In this document: positions 53,173 to 62,276 of the stretch, one piece after another
How positions within the stretch are numbered: the stretch's first letter is position 1
Layout: every line of letters starts with the position of its first letter
Assembly (NCBI GenBank): GCA_900320545.1
Contig: ONSU01000006.1
Span: 1-64,000 of the forward strand
DNA length: 64,000 nt
Direction: 5' to 3'
From: an uncultured Bacteroidales bacterium
Lineage (GTDB): Bacteria > Bacteroidota > Bacteroidia > Bacteroidales > UBA932
Position numbers and translations under genes: made by a program
Notes under the pieces: generated by a model
Told to the model about the DNA's origin: nothing
Database searches by the model: none
The model's input: the letters and a program-made list of their open reading frames with translations, nothing else

Positions 53173-53870
53173 TATTCGAGGATCCCGAACTTGCCCTGGA
53201 CCAGGCCGCGGAGCCATACGGTCTCCTCGTGGAGCGTCATGTCGGAATTGTCCATCACGTAGGCGTCCTCGGCCCGCCGGAGCGGGGAGGTCTCACGGTG
53301 CGAATCGATGTAGTCACGCTCCTCGATATTCTTCAGAACATCCTCGAACACGGGCGTCTCGCCCCGGGCGACCATCTCGTCAAATCGGCGCTGCGCCCGG
53401 ATCCGGGCGTCGGCCGTCATAAAGATCTTGAGTTCGGCATCGGGGAAGACCGTGGTGCCGATATCGCGTCCGTCCATGATGACACGGCCGCCGCGGCTCA
53501 TCGCGCGGAGCCGCTCGTCCACCCAGGCGCGCACGAAGGCGACGGCCGAAACGGGGCTGACCCGATTGGATACCTCCAGCGTGCGGATCTCGCCTTCGAC
53601 GCATCGGTCGCCGATAAAGGTCTTGCTGCCCTCCGGCGTCGAGACGAATTTCAGGTCGAGGCCGGGAAGCGCTTCCCGGAGCCCCTCCTCGTCGATCGTC
53701 CCGTCGGGGGCGATCAGCCCCTGCTCCATCGCATAAAGCGTCACGCCGCGGTACATCGCGCCGGAATCCAGATACAACAGATTGAACTCTTTGGCCGCCA
53801 GTTTGGCGAAGGTGCTTTTCCCGGTGGAGGAATGTCCGTCCACGGCGATGATGATATCAGGAACTGTCAT
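53172..53870 (-). CDS. cmk: Cytidylate kinase
   Basis: The 232-residue kinase has the P-loop AVDGHSSTGKSTFAK (9-23), the segment YLDSGAMYRGVTLYA near 35, SVAFVRAW and the RGGRVIMDGRDIGTTVFP block near 127. It phosphorylates CMP and dCMP. Length matches the family. A -7 box lies 19 bp upstream, and cmk-ispH may also be read from the epimerase operon. Confidence 0.95.
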   Translation of the reverse strand: MTVPDIIIAVDGHSSTGKSTFAKLAAKEFNLLYLDSGAMYRGVTLYAMEQGLIAPDGTIDEEGLREALPGLDLKFVSTPEGSKTFIGDRCVEGEIRTLEVSNRVSPVSAVAFVRAWVDERLRAMSRGGRVIMDGRDIGTTVFPDAELKIFMTADARIRAQRRFDEMVARGETPVFEDVLKNIEERDYIDSHRETSPLRRAEDAYVMDNSDMTLHEETVWLRGLVQGKFGILE

Positions 53871-53888
53871 AATGCAACGGATTTTCTA

Positions 53889-53896
53889 CAAATATA
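53889..53896 (-). promoter_or_regulatory. -7 box of cmk-ispH
   Basis: Minus-strand TATATTTG in the 37-bp gap between the epimerase stop and the cmk ATG. No clear -33 TTTG. Confidence 0.45.
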
Positions 53897-53907
53897 CAAA
53901 GAAATCT

Positions 53908-55044
53908 TTATATCGGCAGGACCCCGATGCCGGGGCGGTCGGGGAGGGTGAGGCGGCCTGCCGTGACCTTCACGCCGTCGAAGCGGTCGTTCGCGATGAG
54001 GAGGTTGCCGTCCAGGTCGGCGAAGTCGACGGCGGGGGAGAGCTGGGCCGCGGCGGAGATGCCGCAGGAGGTCTCGGTCATGCAGCCGAGCATCACCTTC
54101 ATCCCGAGGGCGCGGCCGAGCGTCATCATCTTGTGCGCCTCGCGGAGCCCGGTGCACTTCATCAGCTTGATGTTGATGCCGGAGAAGGCGCCCCTGAGGG
54201 CGGGAATGTCGCGGAGCCGCTGGATGGATTCGTCGGCGAAGACGGGAATCGGGCTGCGCTCGGTGATCCAGGCGATGTCGTCGAGGCGGTCGACCGGCAT
54301 CGGCTGCTCGGCCATCACGACGCCCTGTTCGTGCAGCCAGCAGATCATGTCGAGGGCCTGCTGCCGGTCTTTCCAGCCCTGGTTGGCGTCCACCGCGATG
54401 GGAAGGTCGGTGATTTCCCGGATGGTCCGGATCATCTCCCTGTCGTTGTCCAGGCCGACCTTGACTTTGAGAATGTTGAATTTGTCGGCGCATTCCCGCG
54501 TCTTTTCGCGGACCACCTCCGGCGTGTCGATGCCGATGGTGAACGTCGTGTCCGGCGCCTTGGCCGGGTCGAATCCCCAGATCCGGTACCACGGAAGTCC
54601 CCAGAGCTTGCCCACGAGGTCGTGCAGGGCGATGTCGACGGCGGCCTTGGCCGCGCTGTCCCCTTCGCTCAGACTGTCGACGTAGGTGAGGATTTCCTCC
54701 ATCTGCGCGGGGTCGTTGAATCCGCTCAGGTCGACTTTCTGCAGGAATGCCGTGACGCTCTCGACGCTCTGCCCGAGGTAGGGCGGCATCGACGCTTCGC
54801 CGTATCCGGTATATCCTTCGAAATCGATGCGTACCTGTACGTCGGGCGTCGTCTTGCGGCTGTAGGACGCGACCGTGAAGGTGTGGCGGAGCTGCAGTTC
54901 GTAGGGCTCGAAGCTGAGCCGCATCTTCCCGGTGAGCCGGTTGACGTTCGGGGCCTTGCGGGCGCATCCCGTGAAAGGTCCCGCCAGGGCCGCTCCGGCC
55001 GCCAGCGCGCCGGCCGTCTTCAGGAAATCCCGCCTATTCTGCAT
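53908..55044 (-). CDS. Exported dipeptide epimerase (L-Ala-D/L-Glu epimerase family)
   Basis: The 378-residue enolase-superfamily enzyme has the catalytic lysine pair Lys193 and Lys195 (ILKVKVG), Asp219 in VDANQG, and metal-ligand acidic residues in VMAEQPM and VFADES. The N-terminus has a twin-arginine-like motif (NRRDFLK) and a lipobox-like FTGCARK with Cys27, so it may be a Tat-exported lipoprotein. It lies behind, and overlaps by 11 bp, an NlpC/P60 peptidase gene. Together they would process and epimerise murein dipeptides. The start at 55044 fits the signal motif. Confidence 0.88.
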   Translation of the reverse strand: MQNRRDFLKTAGALAAGAALAGPFTGCARKAPNVNRLTGKMRLSFEPYELQLRHTFTVASYSRKTTPDVQVRIDFEGYTGYGEASMPPYLGQSVESVTAFLQKVDLSGFNDPAQMEEILTYVDSLSEGDSAAKAAVDIALHDLVGKLWGLPWYRIWGFDPAKAPDTTFTIGIDTPEVVREKTRECADKFNILKVKVGLDNDREMIRTIREITDLPIAVDANQGWKDRQQALDMICWLHEQGVVMAEQPMPVDRLDDIAWITERSPIPVFADESIQRLRDIPALRGAFSGINIKLMKCTGLREAHKMMTLGRALGMKVMLGCMTETSCGISAAAQLSPAVDFADLDGNLLIANDRFDGVKVTAGRLTLPDRPGIGVLPI

Positions 55045-56023
55045 AATACGGATTGGTCTTCGTGGTGTTGAGGCCCTCTTCCTTGTCGATAAACGGAAGG
55101 ATGCGGGAGGCGTAGAGCATCCTGCCGGTATTGAATTCGTCGTAGAGGGGACTTTCCGGGTCGAAACTGCCGACCTTGACAATGCCGGCGCAATGGATGA
55201 ACTGCTTGTCGCCCAGATAGATGCCGACATGCGAGACGCGGTCCTTGACGCCGAGCGGGTCGCGTTTCCCGAAGAAGATCAGGTCGCCCGGGACGAAGTC
55301 GTCCGGATGCGCGATCCGCTTGCCGGTCCGCGACTGGGGGCCTGCATCCCGCGGAATGATGATGTCGTGCATGAACAGCACGGCCCTGACATATCCGCTG
55401 CAGTCCATTCCTTTAGGGGACATGCCCGCCCAGATATAGGGGAATCCGGTCATTGACCGGGCCGTGGCGAGGATGGCTTCCGTATCGGTGCGGAGGTTCT
55501 CGCGCCATACGCTCTCCTTGGAGGCGATGTTGCGGGGGATGTAGCCGATGCGGCCGTCGGGGAATTCCACTTCATAGAACCAGTTGACCAGTCCCTTGAA
55601 CTTGACCCTGTCGCCGCCCGTGAGGTCGCTCACCGGATCGGACGAGGTGGAGGGCTTGCTGTACGCGATGCCGAAGAGGGCTGTCACGACCACTTTCTCG
55701 GCGGCATTCCAGGCGTGGTATTCGTCCCGGGTCATCAGGTGGATCCCTTCCGGGTGCACCCATCCCTTATACGTGTCAGGCGACTGGATCTGATACCATT
55801 TGTCGAAGGCGAGCACGTGGACCGGCGTCCCCAGCAGGGCCTGTGAAATCATTTCCGCATCGAAGTCCGGGGTCCGGCGCATGTTGCAGACGCTCAGGTT
55901 TACCACCGCGAAGGACTGCTCGGGTGCATTTTCCGCCGGGGCCGGCTCGCCGGTCTGTCCGAAAGCGGACGTCCCGACTGCGAGCAGGAGGCACAAAGCC
56001 CAGAATTTTTTCATAGCCGTCAT
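55034..56023 (-). CDS. NlpC/P60 (C40) murein peptidase with SH3-like domains
   Basis: The 329-residue protein has a signal peptide (KKFWALCLLLAVGTSAFGQ). Two bacterial SH3-like regions (about 40-95 and 105-165) precede the papain-like domain with the triad Cys208 (GMDCSGYV), His265 (RVSHVGIYL) and His277 (FIHCAG). This is the YkfC-like gamma-D-glutamyl-diamino acid endopeptidase architecture, which releases L-Ala-D-Glu for the epimerase next door. A second possible start is the ATG at 56014. A TATCTTGC sequence upstream is a poor -7 box. Confidence 0.9.
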   Translation of the reverse strand: MTAMKKFWALCLLLAVGTSAFGQTGEPAPAENAPEQSFAVVNLSVCNMRRTPDFDAEMISQALLGTPVHVLAFDKWYQIQSPDTYKGWVHPEGIHLMTRDEYHAWNAAEKVVVTALFGIAYSKPSTSSDPVSDLTGGDRVKFKGLVNWFYEVEFPDGRIGYIPRNIASKESVWRENLRTDTEAILATARSMTGFPYIWAGMSPKGMDCSGYVRAVLFMHDIIIPRDAGPQSRTGKRIAHPDDFVPGDLIFFGKRDPLGVKDRVSHVGIYLGDKQFIHCAGIVKVGSFDPESPLYDEFNTGRMLYASRILPFIDKEEGLNTTKTNPYYAE

Positions 56024-56085
56024 GTTTTTGAATAATGATGCAAGATAACGATTTGTGGGGAAAATCCCAAGATTTTTTCGGAGGC

Positions 56086-56124
56086 GGAAAAAAGCGTACC
56101 CCCACAGGAATCTGCGGGGGTACG
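56086..56124 (-). terminator. Intrinsic terminator after pnp
   Basis: CGTACCCCC (56095-56103) pairs with GGGGGTACG (56116-56124) with further CAG/CTG pairing in the loop. In the minus-strand direction a CTTTTTT run (56088-56094 region) follows. It lies about 20 bp after the pnp stop. Confidence 0.88.
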
Positions 56125-56145
56125 GACAATCGGCTGCGGGATACC

Positions 56146-58491
56146 TTAGAAGATATCCGGCTCCTTGGTCTCTTCGGGCTCCTGGGCGGGCGCTTCGTGA
56201 CGCTCGGGCCTCGGGCCGCGACGGTCACCGCGACGGTCGTCGCGACGTCCTTCCCGGCGCTCGCCGCGGTCGCGGCCGCCGTTCCGACGGTCGTCCTTAC
56301 CGCCCTTGCGGTCGCCGCGGGGACGGCGCTCCGGCTCCACGTAGCCTTCCGGCTTCTCCTGGAGGGCGCGCATCGACAGGCGCATCTTGCCGGTCTTGGC
56401 GTCGATCTCGAGGAGCTTGACATCGACCTCGTCACCGACCTTCAGCAGGTCTTCGACCTTCTCGGTCTTGGTCCAGGCCATCTCGCTGATGTGCAGGAGG
56501 CCTTCCTTGCCGGGCAGGATCTCGATGAAGGCGCCGAACTCGAGGATGCTCACGACCTTGCCGTGATAGACCGTCCCGACTTCGGGAACGGCGCAGATAT
56601 CCTTGATGCGCTGCAGGGCGGCATCCATCGCGGCCTTGTCGATACCGAAGATATCGACGACGCCCTTGGTGGTACCGTCGCCCTTGCCGGCGTCCACTTC
56701 CTCGATGGTGATGGTGGTGCCGGTCTCTTTCTGCAGGCCCTGGATGGTCTCGCCGCCCTTGCCGATGACCGCGCCGATGAACTCGGACGGGATCTCGATC
56801 TGGATGATGCGGGGAACGTGGGGCTTGTAGTCCTCGCGGGGCTCGCTGATGGTCTTGAGCATTTCGCCCATGATGTGCATGCGTCCCCGGCGGGCCTGCT
56901 CGAGGGCTTTCTCGAGGACCTCGTAGCTCAGGCCGTCGACCTTGATATCCATCTGGGTGGCGGTGATGCCGTCCCTGGTACCGGTGACCTTGAAGTCCAT
57001 GTCGCCGAGGTGATCCTCGTCGCCGAGGATGTCGGTGAGGATGGCGTAGCGGTCATTGGGGCGCTCGGCGTCGGTGATCAGGCCCATGGCCACGCCGGCG
57101 ACGGGCTTGGAGATCTTGACGCCGGCATCCATCAGTGCGAGGCAGCCGCCGCAGACGGAAGCCATCGAAGAGGAGCCGTTGGACTCGAGGATATCGGAAA
57201 CGACGCGCACGGCGTAAGGGAATTCCGGCTGCGTGGGGATGACGGGCTTGAGGGCGCGCATCGCCAGGTTGCCGTGGCCGATCTCGCGGCGTCCGACACT
57301 GCGCTGGGGCTTGGCCTCGCCGGTGGCGAACGGAGGGAAGTTGTAATGCAGGACGAACTGCTGGTCTTCCTGGATCAGGACCTCGTCCATTTCCTTCATG
57401 TCGAGCTTGGTGCCGAGGGTCACGGTCGCGAGGGACTGGGTCTCGCCGCGGGTGAAGATGGCGCTGCCGTGGGCGCCGGGCAGATAGTCGACTTCGCACC
57501 AGATCGGGCGGACCTCATCGGTCGCGCGACCGTCGAGGCGCTTGCCTTCGTCGAGGATGAGGTTGCGCATCGCTTCCTTCTCCACGTCGTGGTAGTAGCG
57601 GGCGACCATCGCGCCCTTGGCCTCCTGGTCCTCTTCGCTGAGCGTGGCGAGGAACTCGGCCTGGATGGCCTCGAATCCTTCCTCACGCTCGTGCTTGGGC
57701 TTGGCGCTGCCGGCAAGGGCGTAGCACTTGTCGTAGCAGAATTCGCGGACCGCCTTGCGGAGGTCTTCGTCGTTCTCGTCGTGCGGATAGTCGCGCTTGA
57801 CCTTGTCGGTGCCGAGCTCCGCCATCAGTTCCTTCTGGACGCGGCAGTGCTTCTTGATCTCCTCGTGGGCGACTTTGATGGCCTCGAGCATATCGTGCTC
57901 GGTGACTTCCTTCATTTCGCCTTCGACCATCATGATGTTCTCCTCGGTGGCGGCGACCATCAGGTCGAGGTCGGCCTTCTCGCCGTCGGCGAAACCGGGG
58001 TTGATGACCCACTGACCGTCGACGCGGGCGACGCGGACTTCGGAGATCGGGCCGCCGAACGGCAGGTCGCTCGTCGCGAGGGCGGCGGAGGCGGCCAGGC
58101 CGGCGAGGGCGTCGGGCTGGACGTCCTTCTCGGCGGAGATCAGCATTACGTTCACAAATACTTCGAGGTGGAAATCATCCGGCCACAGGGGGCGGATCGG
58201 ACGGTCCACCAGACGGGCGATCAGGACCTCGTAGTCGGAAGGCCTGGATTCCCGCTTGAGGAAACCGCCGGGGAAACGTCCGGCAGCATAATATTTCTCT
58301 CTGTAATCTACGGTGAGGGGCATGAAGTCGGTACCCTCTTTCACTTCTTTGGCGCACGTCACGGTGGCGAGGAGCATCGTGCCACCCATCTTTACGACTG
58401 CGCTGCCGGCGGCCTGCTTGGCCAGTTTGCCGGTCTCGATCTCAATCACCCGACCGTCGGGCAGATTGATTGTCTTTTTGATAATGTTCAT
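56146..58491 (-). CDS. pnp: Polyribonucleotide nucleotidyltransferase
   Basis: The 781-residue protein has two RNase PH domains ([22 protein letters not shown] near 58; [14 protein letters not shown] region [13 protein letters not shown] near 405 and [19 protein letters not shown] near 485), a KH domain ([20 protein letters not shown] near 567) and an S1 domain ([24 protein letters not shown] near 635). The last 60 residues are an Arg/Asp/Gly-rich tail typical of RNA-binding extensions. It degrades RNA 3' to 5' using phosphate. It follows rpsO, the conserved order. Confidence 0.97.
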   Translation of the reverse strand: MNIIKKTINLPDGRVIEIETGKLAKQAAGSAVVKMGGTMLLATVTCAKEVKEGTDFMPLTVDYREKYYAAGRFPGGFLKRESRPSDYEVLIARLVDRPIRPLWPDDFHLEVFVNVMLISAEKDVQPDALAGLAASAALATSDLPFGGPISEVRVARVDGQWVINPGFADGEKADLDLMVAATEENIMMVEGEMKEVTEHDMLEAIKVAHEEIKKHCRVQKELMAELGTDKVKRDYPHDENDEDLRKAVREFCYDKCYALAGSAKPKHEREEGFEAIQAEFLATLSEEDQEAKGAMVARYYHDVEKEAMRNLILDEGKRLDGRATDEVRPIWCEVDYLPGAHGSAIFTRGETQSLATVTLGTKLDMKEMDEVLIQEDQQFVLHYNFPPFATGEAKPQRSVGRREIGHGNLAMRALKPVIPTQPEFPYAVRVVSDILESNGSSSMASVCGGCLALMDAGVKISKPVAGVAMGLITDAERPNDRYAILTDILGDEDHLGDMDFKVTGTRDGITATQMDIKVDGLSYEVLEKALEQARRGRMHIMGEMLKTISEPREDYKPHVPRIIQIEIPSEFIGAVIGKGGETIQGLQKETGTTITIEEVDAGKGDGTTKGVVDIFGIDKAAMDAALQRIKDICAVPEVGTVYHGKVVSILEFGAFIEILPGKEGLLHISEMAWTKTEKVEDLLKVGDEVDVKLLEIDAKTGKMRLSMRALQEKPEGYVEPERRPRGDRKGGKDDRRNGGRDRGERREGRRDDRRGDRRGPRPERHEAPAQEPEETKEPDIF

Positions 58492-58554
58492 ACTTTTACT
58501 CTATTACGTCTTTTACGTCTTTTCGTCTTTGCGGACCTATACCGGAATCTTAAA

Positions 58555-58596
58555 GAAAAAGGGGGAGAGATCCTGCCTTGCATGACCTCTGCCCCC
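58555..58596 (-). terminator. Hairpin with T-run between rpsO and pnp
   Basis: In the transcript direction GGGGGCAGAG (58587-58596 region) pairs, with one bulge, with CTCTCCCCC (58561-58569), followed by TTTTTC. It starts about 20 bp after the rpsO stop. No good promoter lies between it and pnp, so it probably attenuates rather than fully ends transcription. Confidence 0.65.
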
Positions 58597-58617
58597 GCTG
58601 TTTTCCTGTTCGAATGC

Positions 58618-58893
58618 TTATCGACGGAGACCCAGCTCCTTGATGATAGCCCGGTATCTCTCGATGTCGATCTTCTGGAGGTAGTTCAGAAGTTGACGCC
58701 TCTTGGAGACAAGACGAAGAAGGGAACGGCGGGTAGCGACGTCCTTTTTGTTCTTCTTCACGTGCTCGGTGAGGTGAGCGATACGGTAGGAAAATAAAGC
58801 AACTTGACTCTCAGGTGAGCCGGTGTCCTTATTAGACTTTCCGTACTTCGCGAAAATCTCTTGCTTTTTGTCTGCCTGTAAATATTCGGCCAT
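58618..58893 (-). CDS. rpsO: Ribosomal protein uS15
   Basis: The 91-residue protein contains [31 protein letters not shown] and the basic [20 protein letters not shown] block that binds 16S rRNA, ending IIKELGLRR. Length is normal. It has a strong promoter and a ~55-nt leader with an imperfect hairpin (ACGC.../GCGT near 58930-58945). Confidence 0.97.
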   Translation of the reverse strand: MAEYLQADKKQEIFAKYGKSNKDTGSPESQVALFSYRIAHLTEHVKKNKKDVATRRSLLRLVSKRRQLLNYLQKIDIERYRAIIKELGLRR

Positions 58894-58953
58894 TTCGCAA
58901 AAAATTTTGATTAATAACTACATTCTGCCTACGCCTTTCGCGTAAAAAGCGTG

Positions 58954-58984
58954 CAAAGATAGCCAATATTTCCGATAAAACAAA
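58954..58984 (-). promoter_or_regulatory. Promoter of rpsO(-pnp)
   Basis: Minus-strand TTTG (58981-58984), 19 bp, TATCTTTG (58954-58961): a full consensus match, about 60 bp before the rpsO ATG. Confidence 0.75.
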
Positions 58985-58992
58985 AAAATCGT

Positions 58993-59000
58993 TAAATTTG
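58993..59000 (+). promoter_or_regulatory. -7 box of the LolD-like gene
   Basis: TAAATTTG lies 24 bp before the ATG at 59025 and next to the divergent rpsO promoter. This shows that an upstream start at 58998 is not used. Confidence 0.5.
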
Positions 59001-59024
59001 CTTTCTCTAAGAATAGAAAATGAT

Positions 59025-59687
59025 ATGATTATCCAGGCAAAGGGCATCGAGAAGAACTTCGGACAGCTCAAAGTGCTGCGGGGCGTGGATTTCAGCGCCG
59101 ACAAAGCGGAGGTCGTGGCCATCATGGGCGCTTCCGGCGCCGGAAAGTCCACGCTGCTCCAGATTCTGGGCACGCTCCTGACCCCGGACGCGGGCACGCT
59201 CGAGATCGACGGCGTCAATCCGCTCGCGCTCGGCTCGCGGGAACTTTCCGCCTTCCGCAACCGCAAGATCGGCTTCGTCTTCCAGGCCCACCACCTTCTG
59301 CCGGAATTCAGCGCGCTGGAAAACGTGATGATCCCCGCTTTCATCGGCGGCGCCTCCGACCGGGACGCGCGCCGGCGGGCCGAGTCCCTGCTCGGCGACA
59401 TGGGGCTCTCCGAACGGATGACGCACCGCCCGTCGGAACTCTCCGGCGGCGAGCAGCAGCGGGTCGCCATCGCCCGGGCCCTGATGAACGAGCCGGCCAT
59501 CCTGCTGGCCGACGAACCCTCCGGCAACCTCGACAGCGTCACCAAGACGGAGATCCACAAACTGTTCTTCACGCTGCGCGAACGCTACGGCCAGACGGTC
59601 GTCATCGTCACCCACGACGAGTCGCTCGCCCGCATGTGCGACCGTACGCTGTTTATCAAGGACGGTCAGTTTGAAGCAAAAATGTAA
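59025..59687 (+). CDS. ABC transporter ATP-binding protein, LolD-like
   Basis: The 220-residue ATPase has Walker [10 protein letters not shown] near 36, the MacB/LolD-type [32 protein letters not shown] (Q-loop), signature [15 protein letters not shown] near 138 and Walker [13 protein letters not shown]. These match the LolD/FtsE/MacB family. LolD extracts lipoproteins from the inner membrane with LolCE, but no permease gene is adjacent, so the partner is encoded elsewhere. The lolD assignment is probable, not certain. Confidence 0.85.
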   Translation: MIIQAKGIEKNFGQLKVLRGVDFSADKAEVVAIMGASGAGKSTLLQILGTLLTPDAGTLEIDGVNPLALGSRELSAFRNRKIGFVFQAHHLLPEFSALENVMIPAFIGGASDRDARRRAESLLGDMGLSERMTHRPSELSGGEQQRVAIARALMNEPAILLADEPSGNLDSVTKTEIHKLFFTLRERYGQTVVIVTHDESLARMCDRTLFIKDGQFEAKM

Positions 59688-59707
59688 CAATACTCCGAAA
59701 AAATGAT

Positions 59708-59715
59708 TATATTTG
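59708..59715 (+). promoter_or_regulatory. -7 box of the barrel gene at 59747
   Basis: TATATTTG lies 31 bp before the ATG. The -33 region shows no TTTG. Confidence 0.5.
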
Positions 59716-59746
59716 TGGGCTGAAACTTATTTTAAAACATAAGAAA

Positions 59747-60454
59747 ATGAAAAAGTTTTTTGTTATCGCAGCTCTGCTGCTCGCAGGTTTCACTGCTTCC
59801 GCCCAGGCCAACATCGGCGCCGGCTATATGTGGAACTTCTGGTCTCACAAGAATGGCAACTCCAAGACCGGTACTGACATGATGCACGGCATCTATGCGG
59901 GTGTTTCCTACAACATCGGTCTCGTCGAGGGTCTCGGCATCGCTCCGGGCGCCTATTTCCTCTGGGGAACGGGTGTCGGCCAGGATGCCAACGGCAAGCC
60001 GAGGAAGGATGTCGTTGCTGTTGGAGAGAACTCCTCGATCACTACGTATGGTACTACCTATATGGGTATGCAGGTTCCCGTTCATCTGACTTATTCGGCC
60101 GATCTCGGCGGCGGCAAGTTCTTCGCCTATCTCGGCCCCGCTTTCGAGTATGGCTTCTCCCTCAAGAGTTGGGTCAAGAACCAGACTGTGATCAACGGAA
60201 AGAAAGGTAAAGTTTCGTGGGGTGATGACTCCGATGCCAACCTTTACAAGATGAACGAAGCCAACGAGCGCTACAACAACCCCTTCGACGTGAAACTTGG
60301 TGTCGGCTTCGGCTACAACTGGAAGTTCATCCAGGCCAATGTTGGCTTCGACTTCGGTTTCCTCAACAGGGACAAGACCCGCTTCACCAATCCTGACAGC
60401 AACTTCAAGTGCAACGCCAACGACGTGCACGCGGGTATCGCCTTCGTTTTCTAG
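59747..60454 (+). CDS. Outer-membrane beta-barrel (porin family) protein
   Basis: The 235-residue protein has a signal peptide (MKKFFVIAALLLAGFTASAQA). Repeated amphipathic strands (VSYNIGLVEGLGIAPGAYFLWG, MQVPVHLTYSADLGGGKFFAYLGPAFEYGFS, DVKLGVGFGYNWKFIQANVGFDFGFLN) and a terminal Phe (GIAFVF) indicate an eight-stranded OmpA/PorT-like barrel. Function unknown. It has its own promoter and terminator, so it is monocistronic. Codon use looks highly adapted, consistent with strong expression. Confidence 0.8.
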   Translation: MKKFFVIAALLLAGFTASAQANIGAGYMWNFWSHKNGNSKTGTDMMHGIYAGVSYNIGLVEGLGIAPGAYFLWGTGVGQDANGKPRKDVVAVGENSSITTYGTTYMGMQVPVHLTYSADLGGGKFFAYLGPAFEYGFSLKSWVKNQTVINGKKGKVSWGDDSDANLYKMNEANERYNNPFDVKLGVGFGYNWKFIQANVGFDFGFLNRDKTRFTNPDSNFKCNANDVHAGIAFVF

Positions 60455-60470
60455 AAAACTTTATTTCACG

Positions 60471-60504
60471 AGACCGGCTTCCCCTTGCGAGGCCGGTCTT
60501 TTTT
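60471..60504 (+). terminator. Intrinsic terminator after the barrel gene
   Basis: AGACCGGC (60471-60478) pairs with GCCGGTCT (60492-60499), followed by TTTTT. It lies about 17 bp behind the stop. Confidence 0.88.
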
Positions 60505-60526
60505 AACTCCTCTAAACCTTGGAAGA

Positions 60527-61513
60527 ATGCGTTTTTTGACGGAAGAAAAACTGACCATCGTCGGCGCCGGCGGAATGATCGGCTCCAACATGGCCCAGTC
60601 GGTCCTTATGCTGGGACTGACCCCTAATGTGTGTTTGTACGATATCTATGAACCCGGAGTCAAGGGTGTGCTGGCCGAGATCGACCACTGCGCTTTCGAA
60701 GGCGTCAACGTGACGGCCACGATCGACCCGGAAGTGGCTTTCAAGGATGCCAAGTACATTATTTCCTCCGGCGGTGCACCGCGTAAGGAAGGAATGACCC
60801 GCGAAGACCTCCTGAAGGGCAACTGCCAGATTGCCGCCGAGTTCGGCGACAACATCCGCAAGTACTGCCCCGACGTGAAGCACGTGGTCGTCATCTTCAA
60901 CCCGGCCGATGTGACCGCCCTCACGGCCCTCATCCACTCCGGCCTGAAGCCCTGCCAGCTCACCTCGCTCGCGGCGCTCGACAGCACCCGCCTGCAGGAG
61001 GCGCTCGCGCAGGAGTTCGGCGTCCCGCAGTGGAAAGTGACCGGCGCCCACACCTACGGCGGGCACGGTGAGGCGATGGCCGTCTTCGCCTCGCAGGTCA
61101 AGATCGACGGCAAGCCCCTCTCGGAGATGGGCCTGAGCGCCGAGCGTTTCGCCGAGATCAAGCTCGCCACCGTCCAGGGCGGCAGCAACATCATCAAACT
61201 CCGCGGCCGCAGCTCGTTCCAGAGCCCTGCCTACCAGGCGGTGAAGATGATCGAAGCCGCGATGGGCGGCGCCCCCTTCACCTGGCCGGCCGGCACTTAT
61301 GTCAACGAAGGCAAGTACAGCGGCGTGATGATGGCGATGCCTACCGTCATCGACGCGACGGGCGTCCACTTCACCGAGCCCGAGGGCACGGCGGAAGAGA
61401 TGGCCGCGCTCGACGCCTCCTTCGCGCACCTCTGCAAGATGCGTGACGAGATCATCGGCCTCGGCATCGTCCCTCCGGTCGCTGACTGGAAGAAGGCAAA
61501 TGCCAATCTTTGA
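60527..61513 (+). CDS. mdh: Malate dehydrogenase
   Basis: From the ATG at 60527 the protein has 328 residues. The NAD motif IVGAGGMIGSNMA (11-23) ends with Asp39 (CLYDIYEP), favouring NAD. The catalytic region is GAHTYGGHGEAMAVFAS near 177 and the family stretch NPADVTALTAL near 127. Length and sequence are those of the lactate/malate dehydrogenase family as found in Bacteroidota. An extension to 60485 would start inside the previous terminator. Confidence 0.92.
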   Translation: MRFLTEEKLTIVGAGGMIGSNMAQSVLMLGLTPNVCLYDIYEPGVKGVLAEIDHCAFEGVNVTATIDPEVAFKDAKYIISSGGAPRKEGMTREDLLKGNCQIAAEFGDNIRKYCPDVKHVVVIFNPADVTALTALIHSGLKPCQLTSLAALDSTRLQEALAQEFGVPQWKVTGAHTYGGHGEAMAVFASQVKIDGKPLSEMGLSAERFAEIKLATVQGGSNIIKLRGRSSFQSPAYQAVKMIEAAMGGAPFTWPAGTYVNEGKYSGVMMAMPTVIDATGVHFTEPEGTAEEMAALDASFAHLCKMRDEIIGLGIVPPVADWKKANANL

Positions 61514-61517
61514 TCGG

Positions 61518-61627
61518 GCGTAAAGTGTAAGTTCTTTACACTCAGCGTGTTAAACAAAAGGCCTTACTCATTTTCGAGTAAGGCCTTTTGGGCATGTAGT
61601 TATCAGTCAAGTACTTACAGTTTACGC
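61518..61627. repeat. Palindromic intergenic element, copy 3
   Basis: The core 61556-61589 matches copy 2 with one change at the loop (ACTCA instead of ACTCG). The outer arms GCGTAAAGTGTAAGT (61518-61532) and ACTTACAGTTTACGC (61613-61627) are inverted repeats with one mismatch. The element exactly fills the space between the convergent mdh and apt stops. Confidence 0.88.
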
Positions 61628-62197
61628 CTAAAGGTGGATCAGGGATTTGACCGGCGCGATCTGTGAGAGCAGGTCGCGGCCGTGCAGGAAATCCAGCTCG
61701 ACGAGGAATACGAAGTCCGTGACGCGGATCTTGTATTCCTTCCCGTTCAGGGTCACGGTATGCTGCTGCAGCCCCTCCGCGATGCCGAGGGCGGTGCCGC
61801 CGGTGGCGAGGACGTCGTCGAAGAAGGTGACGTTGAAGGTGTCGCCCTCCGGGATCCCCGCCGCGACGTCGGAGAGACGGAAGTAAATGGTGTCCTTGCC
61901 ATATTCTTTCTGGATGTCGACCCCGACGAGGTCGCCCTCGTTAAAGGGCAGTTTGCCTTTCTTGCGCATCGGGATGACATTCATGACGTTGTCGCACTGC
62001 GTGAGCATCGGGGCCGCGAAAAGGAAGCCGCGCGCTTCTGGGGCGCCGATGTTGGGGGAGATGCAGAGGGCGCCGAGGTCCTTGATCAGGGATGCGAAGA
62101 CCTGCTTGTCCTGCATCAGGGGGATGATGTCCACGAAATTGACTCCTTTGATGGGGAAGTCGGGATAGAATTTCAGGTAATCTTTGTATTCTTTCAT
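61628..62197 (-). CDS. apt: Adenine phosphoribosyltransferase
   Basis: From ATG 62197 (MKEYKDYLKFYPDFPIKGV) the protein has 189 residues. It has GAPEARGFLFAAPM near 61 and the PRPP motif VTFFDDVLATGGTALG near 128, both diagnostic. It salvages adenine to AMP. The stop TAG lies just outside the palindromic repeat. Confidence 0.93.
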   Translation of the reverse strand: MKEYKDYLKFYPDFPIKGVNFVDIIPLMQDKQVFASLIKDLGALCISPNIGAPEARGFLFAAPMLTQCDNVMNVIPMRKKGKLPFNEGDLVGVDIQKEYGKDTIYFRLSDVAAGIPEGDTFNVTFFDDVLATGGTALGIAEGLQQHTVTLNGKEYKIRVTDFVFLVELDFLHGRDLLSQIAPVKSLIHL

Positions 62198-62215
62198 TTC
62201 TGGCCTGTTAAAGCA

Positions 62216-62223
62216 CAAATATA
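62216..62223 (-). promoter_or_regulatory. -7 box of apt
   Basis: Minus-strand TATATTTG, 18 bp before the apt ATG; an imperfect -33 (ATTG) lies 20 bp upstream. Confidence 0.5.
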
Positions 62224-62276
62224 ACAAAAAATGATTATCTTCGCAATGTCTGTACGGACAAATGAATTTATTATCT

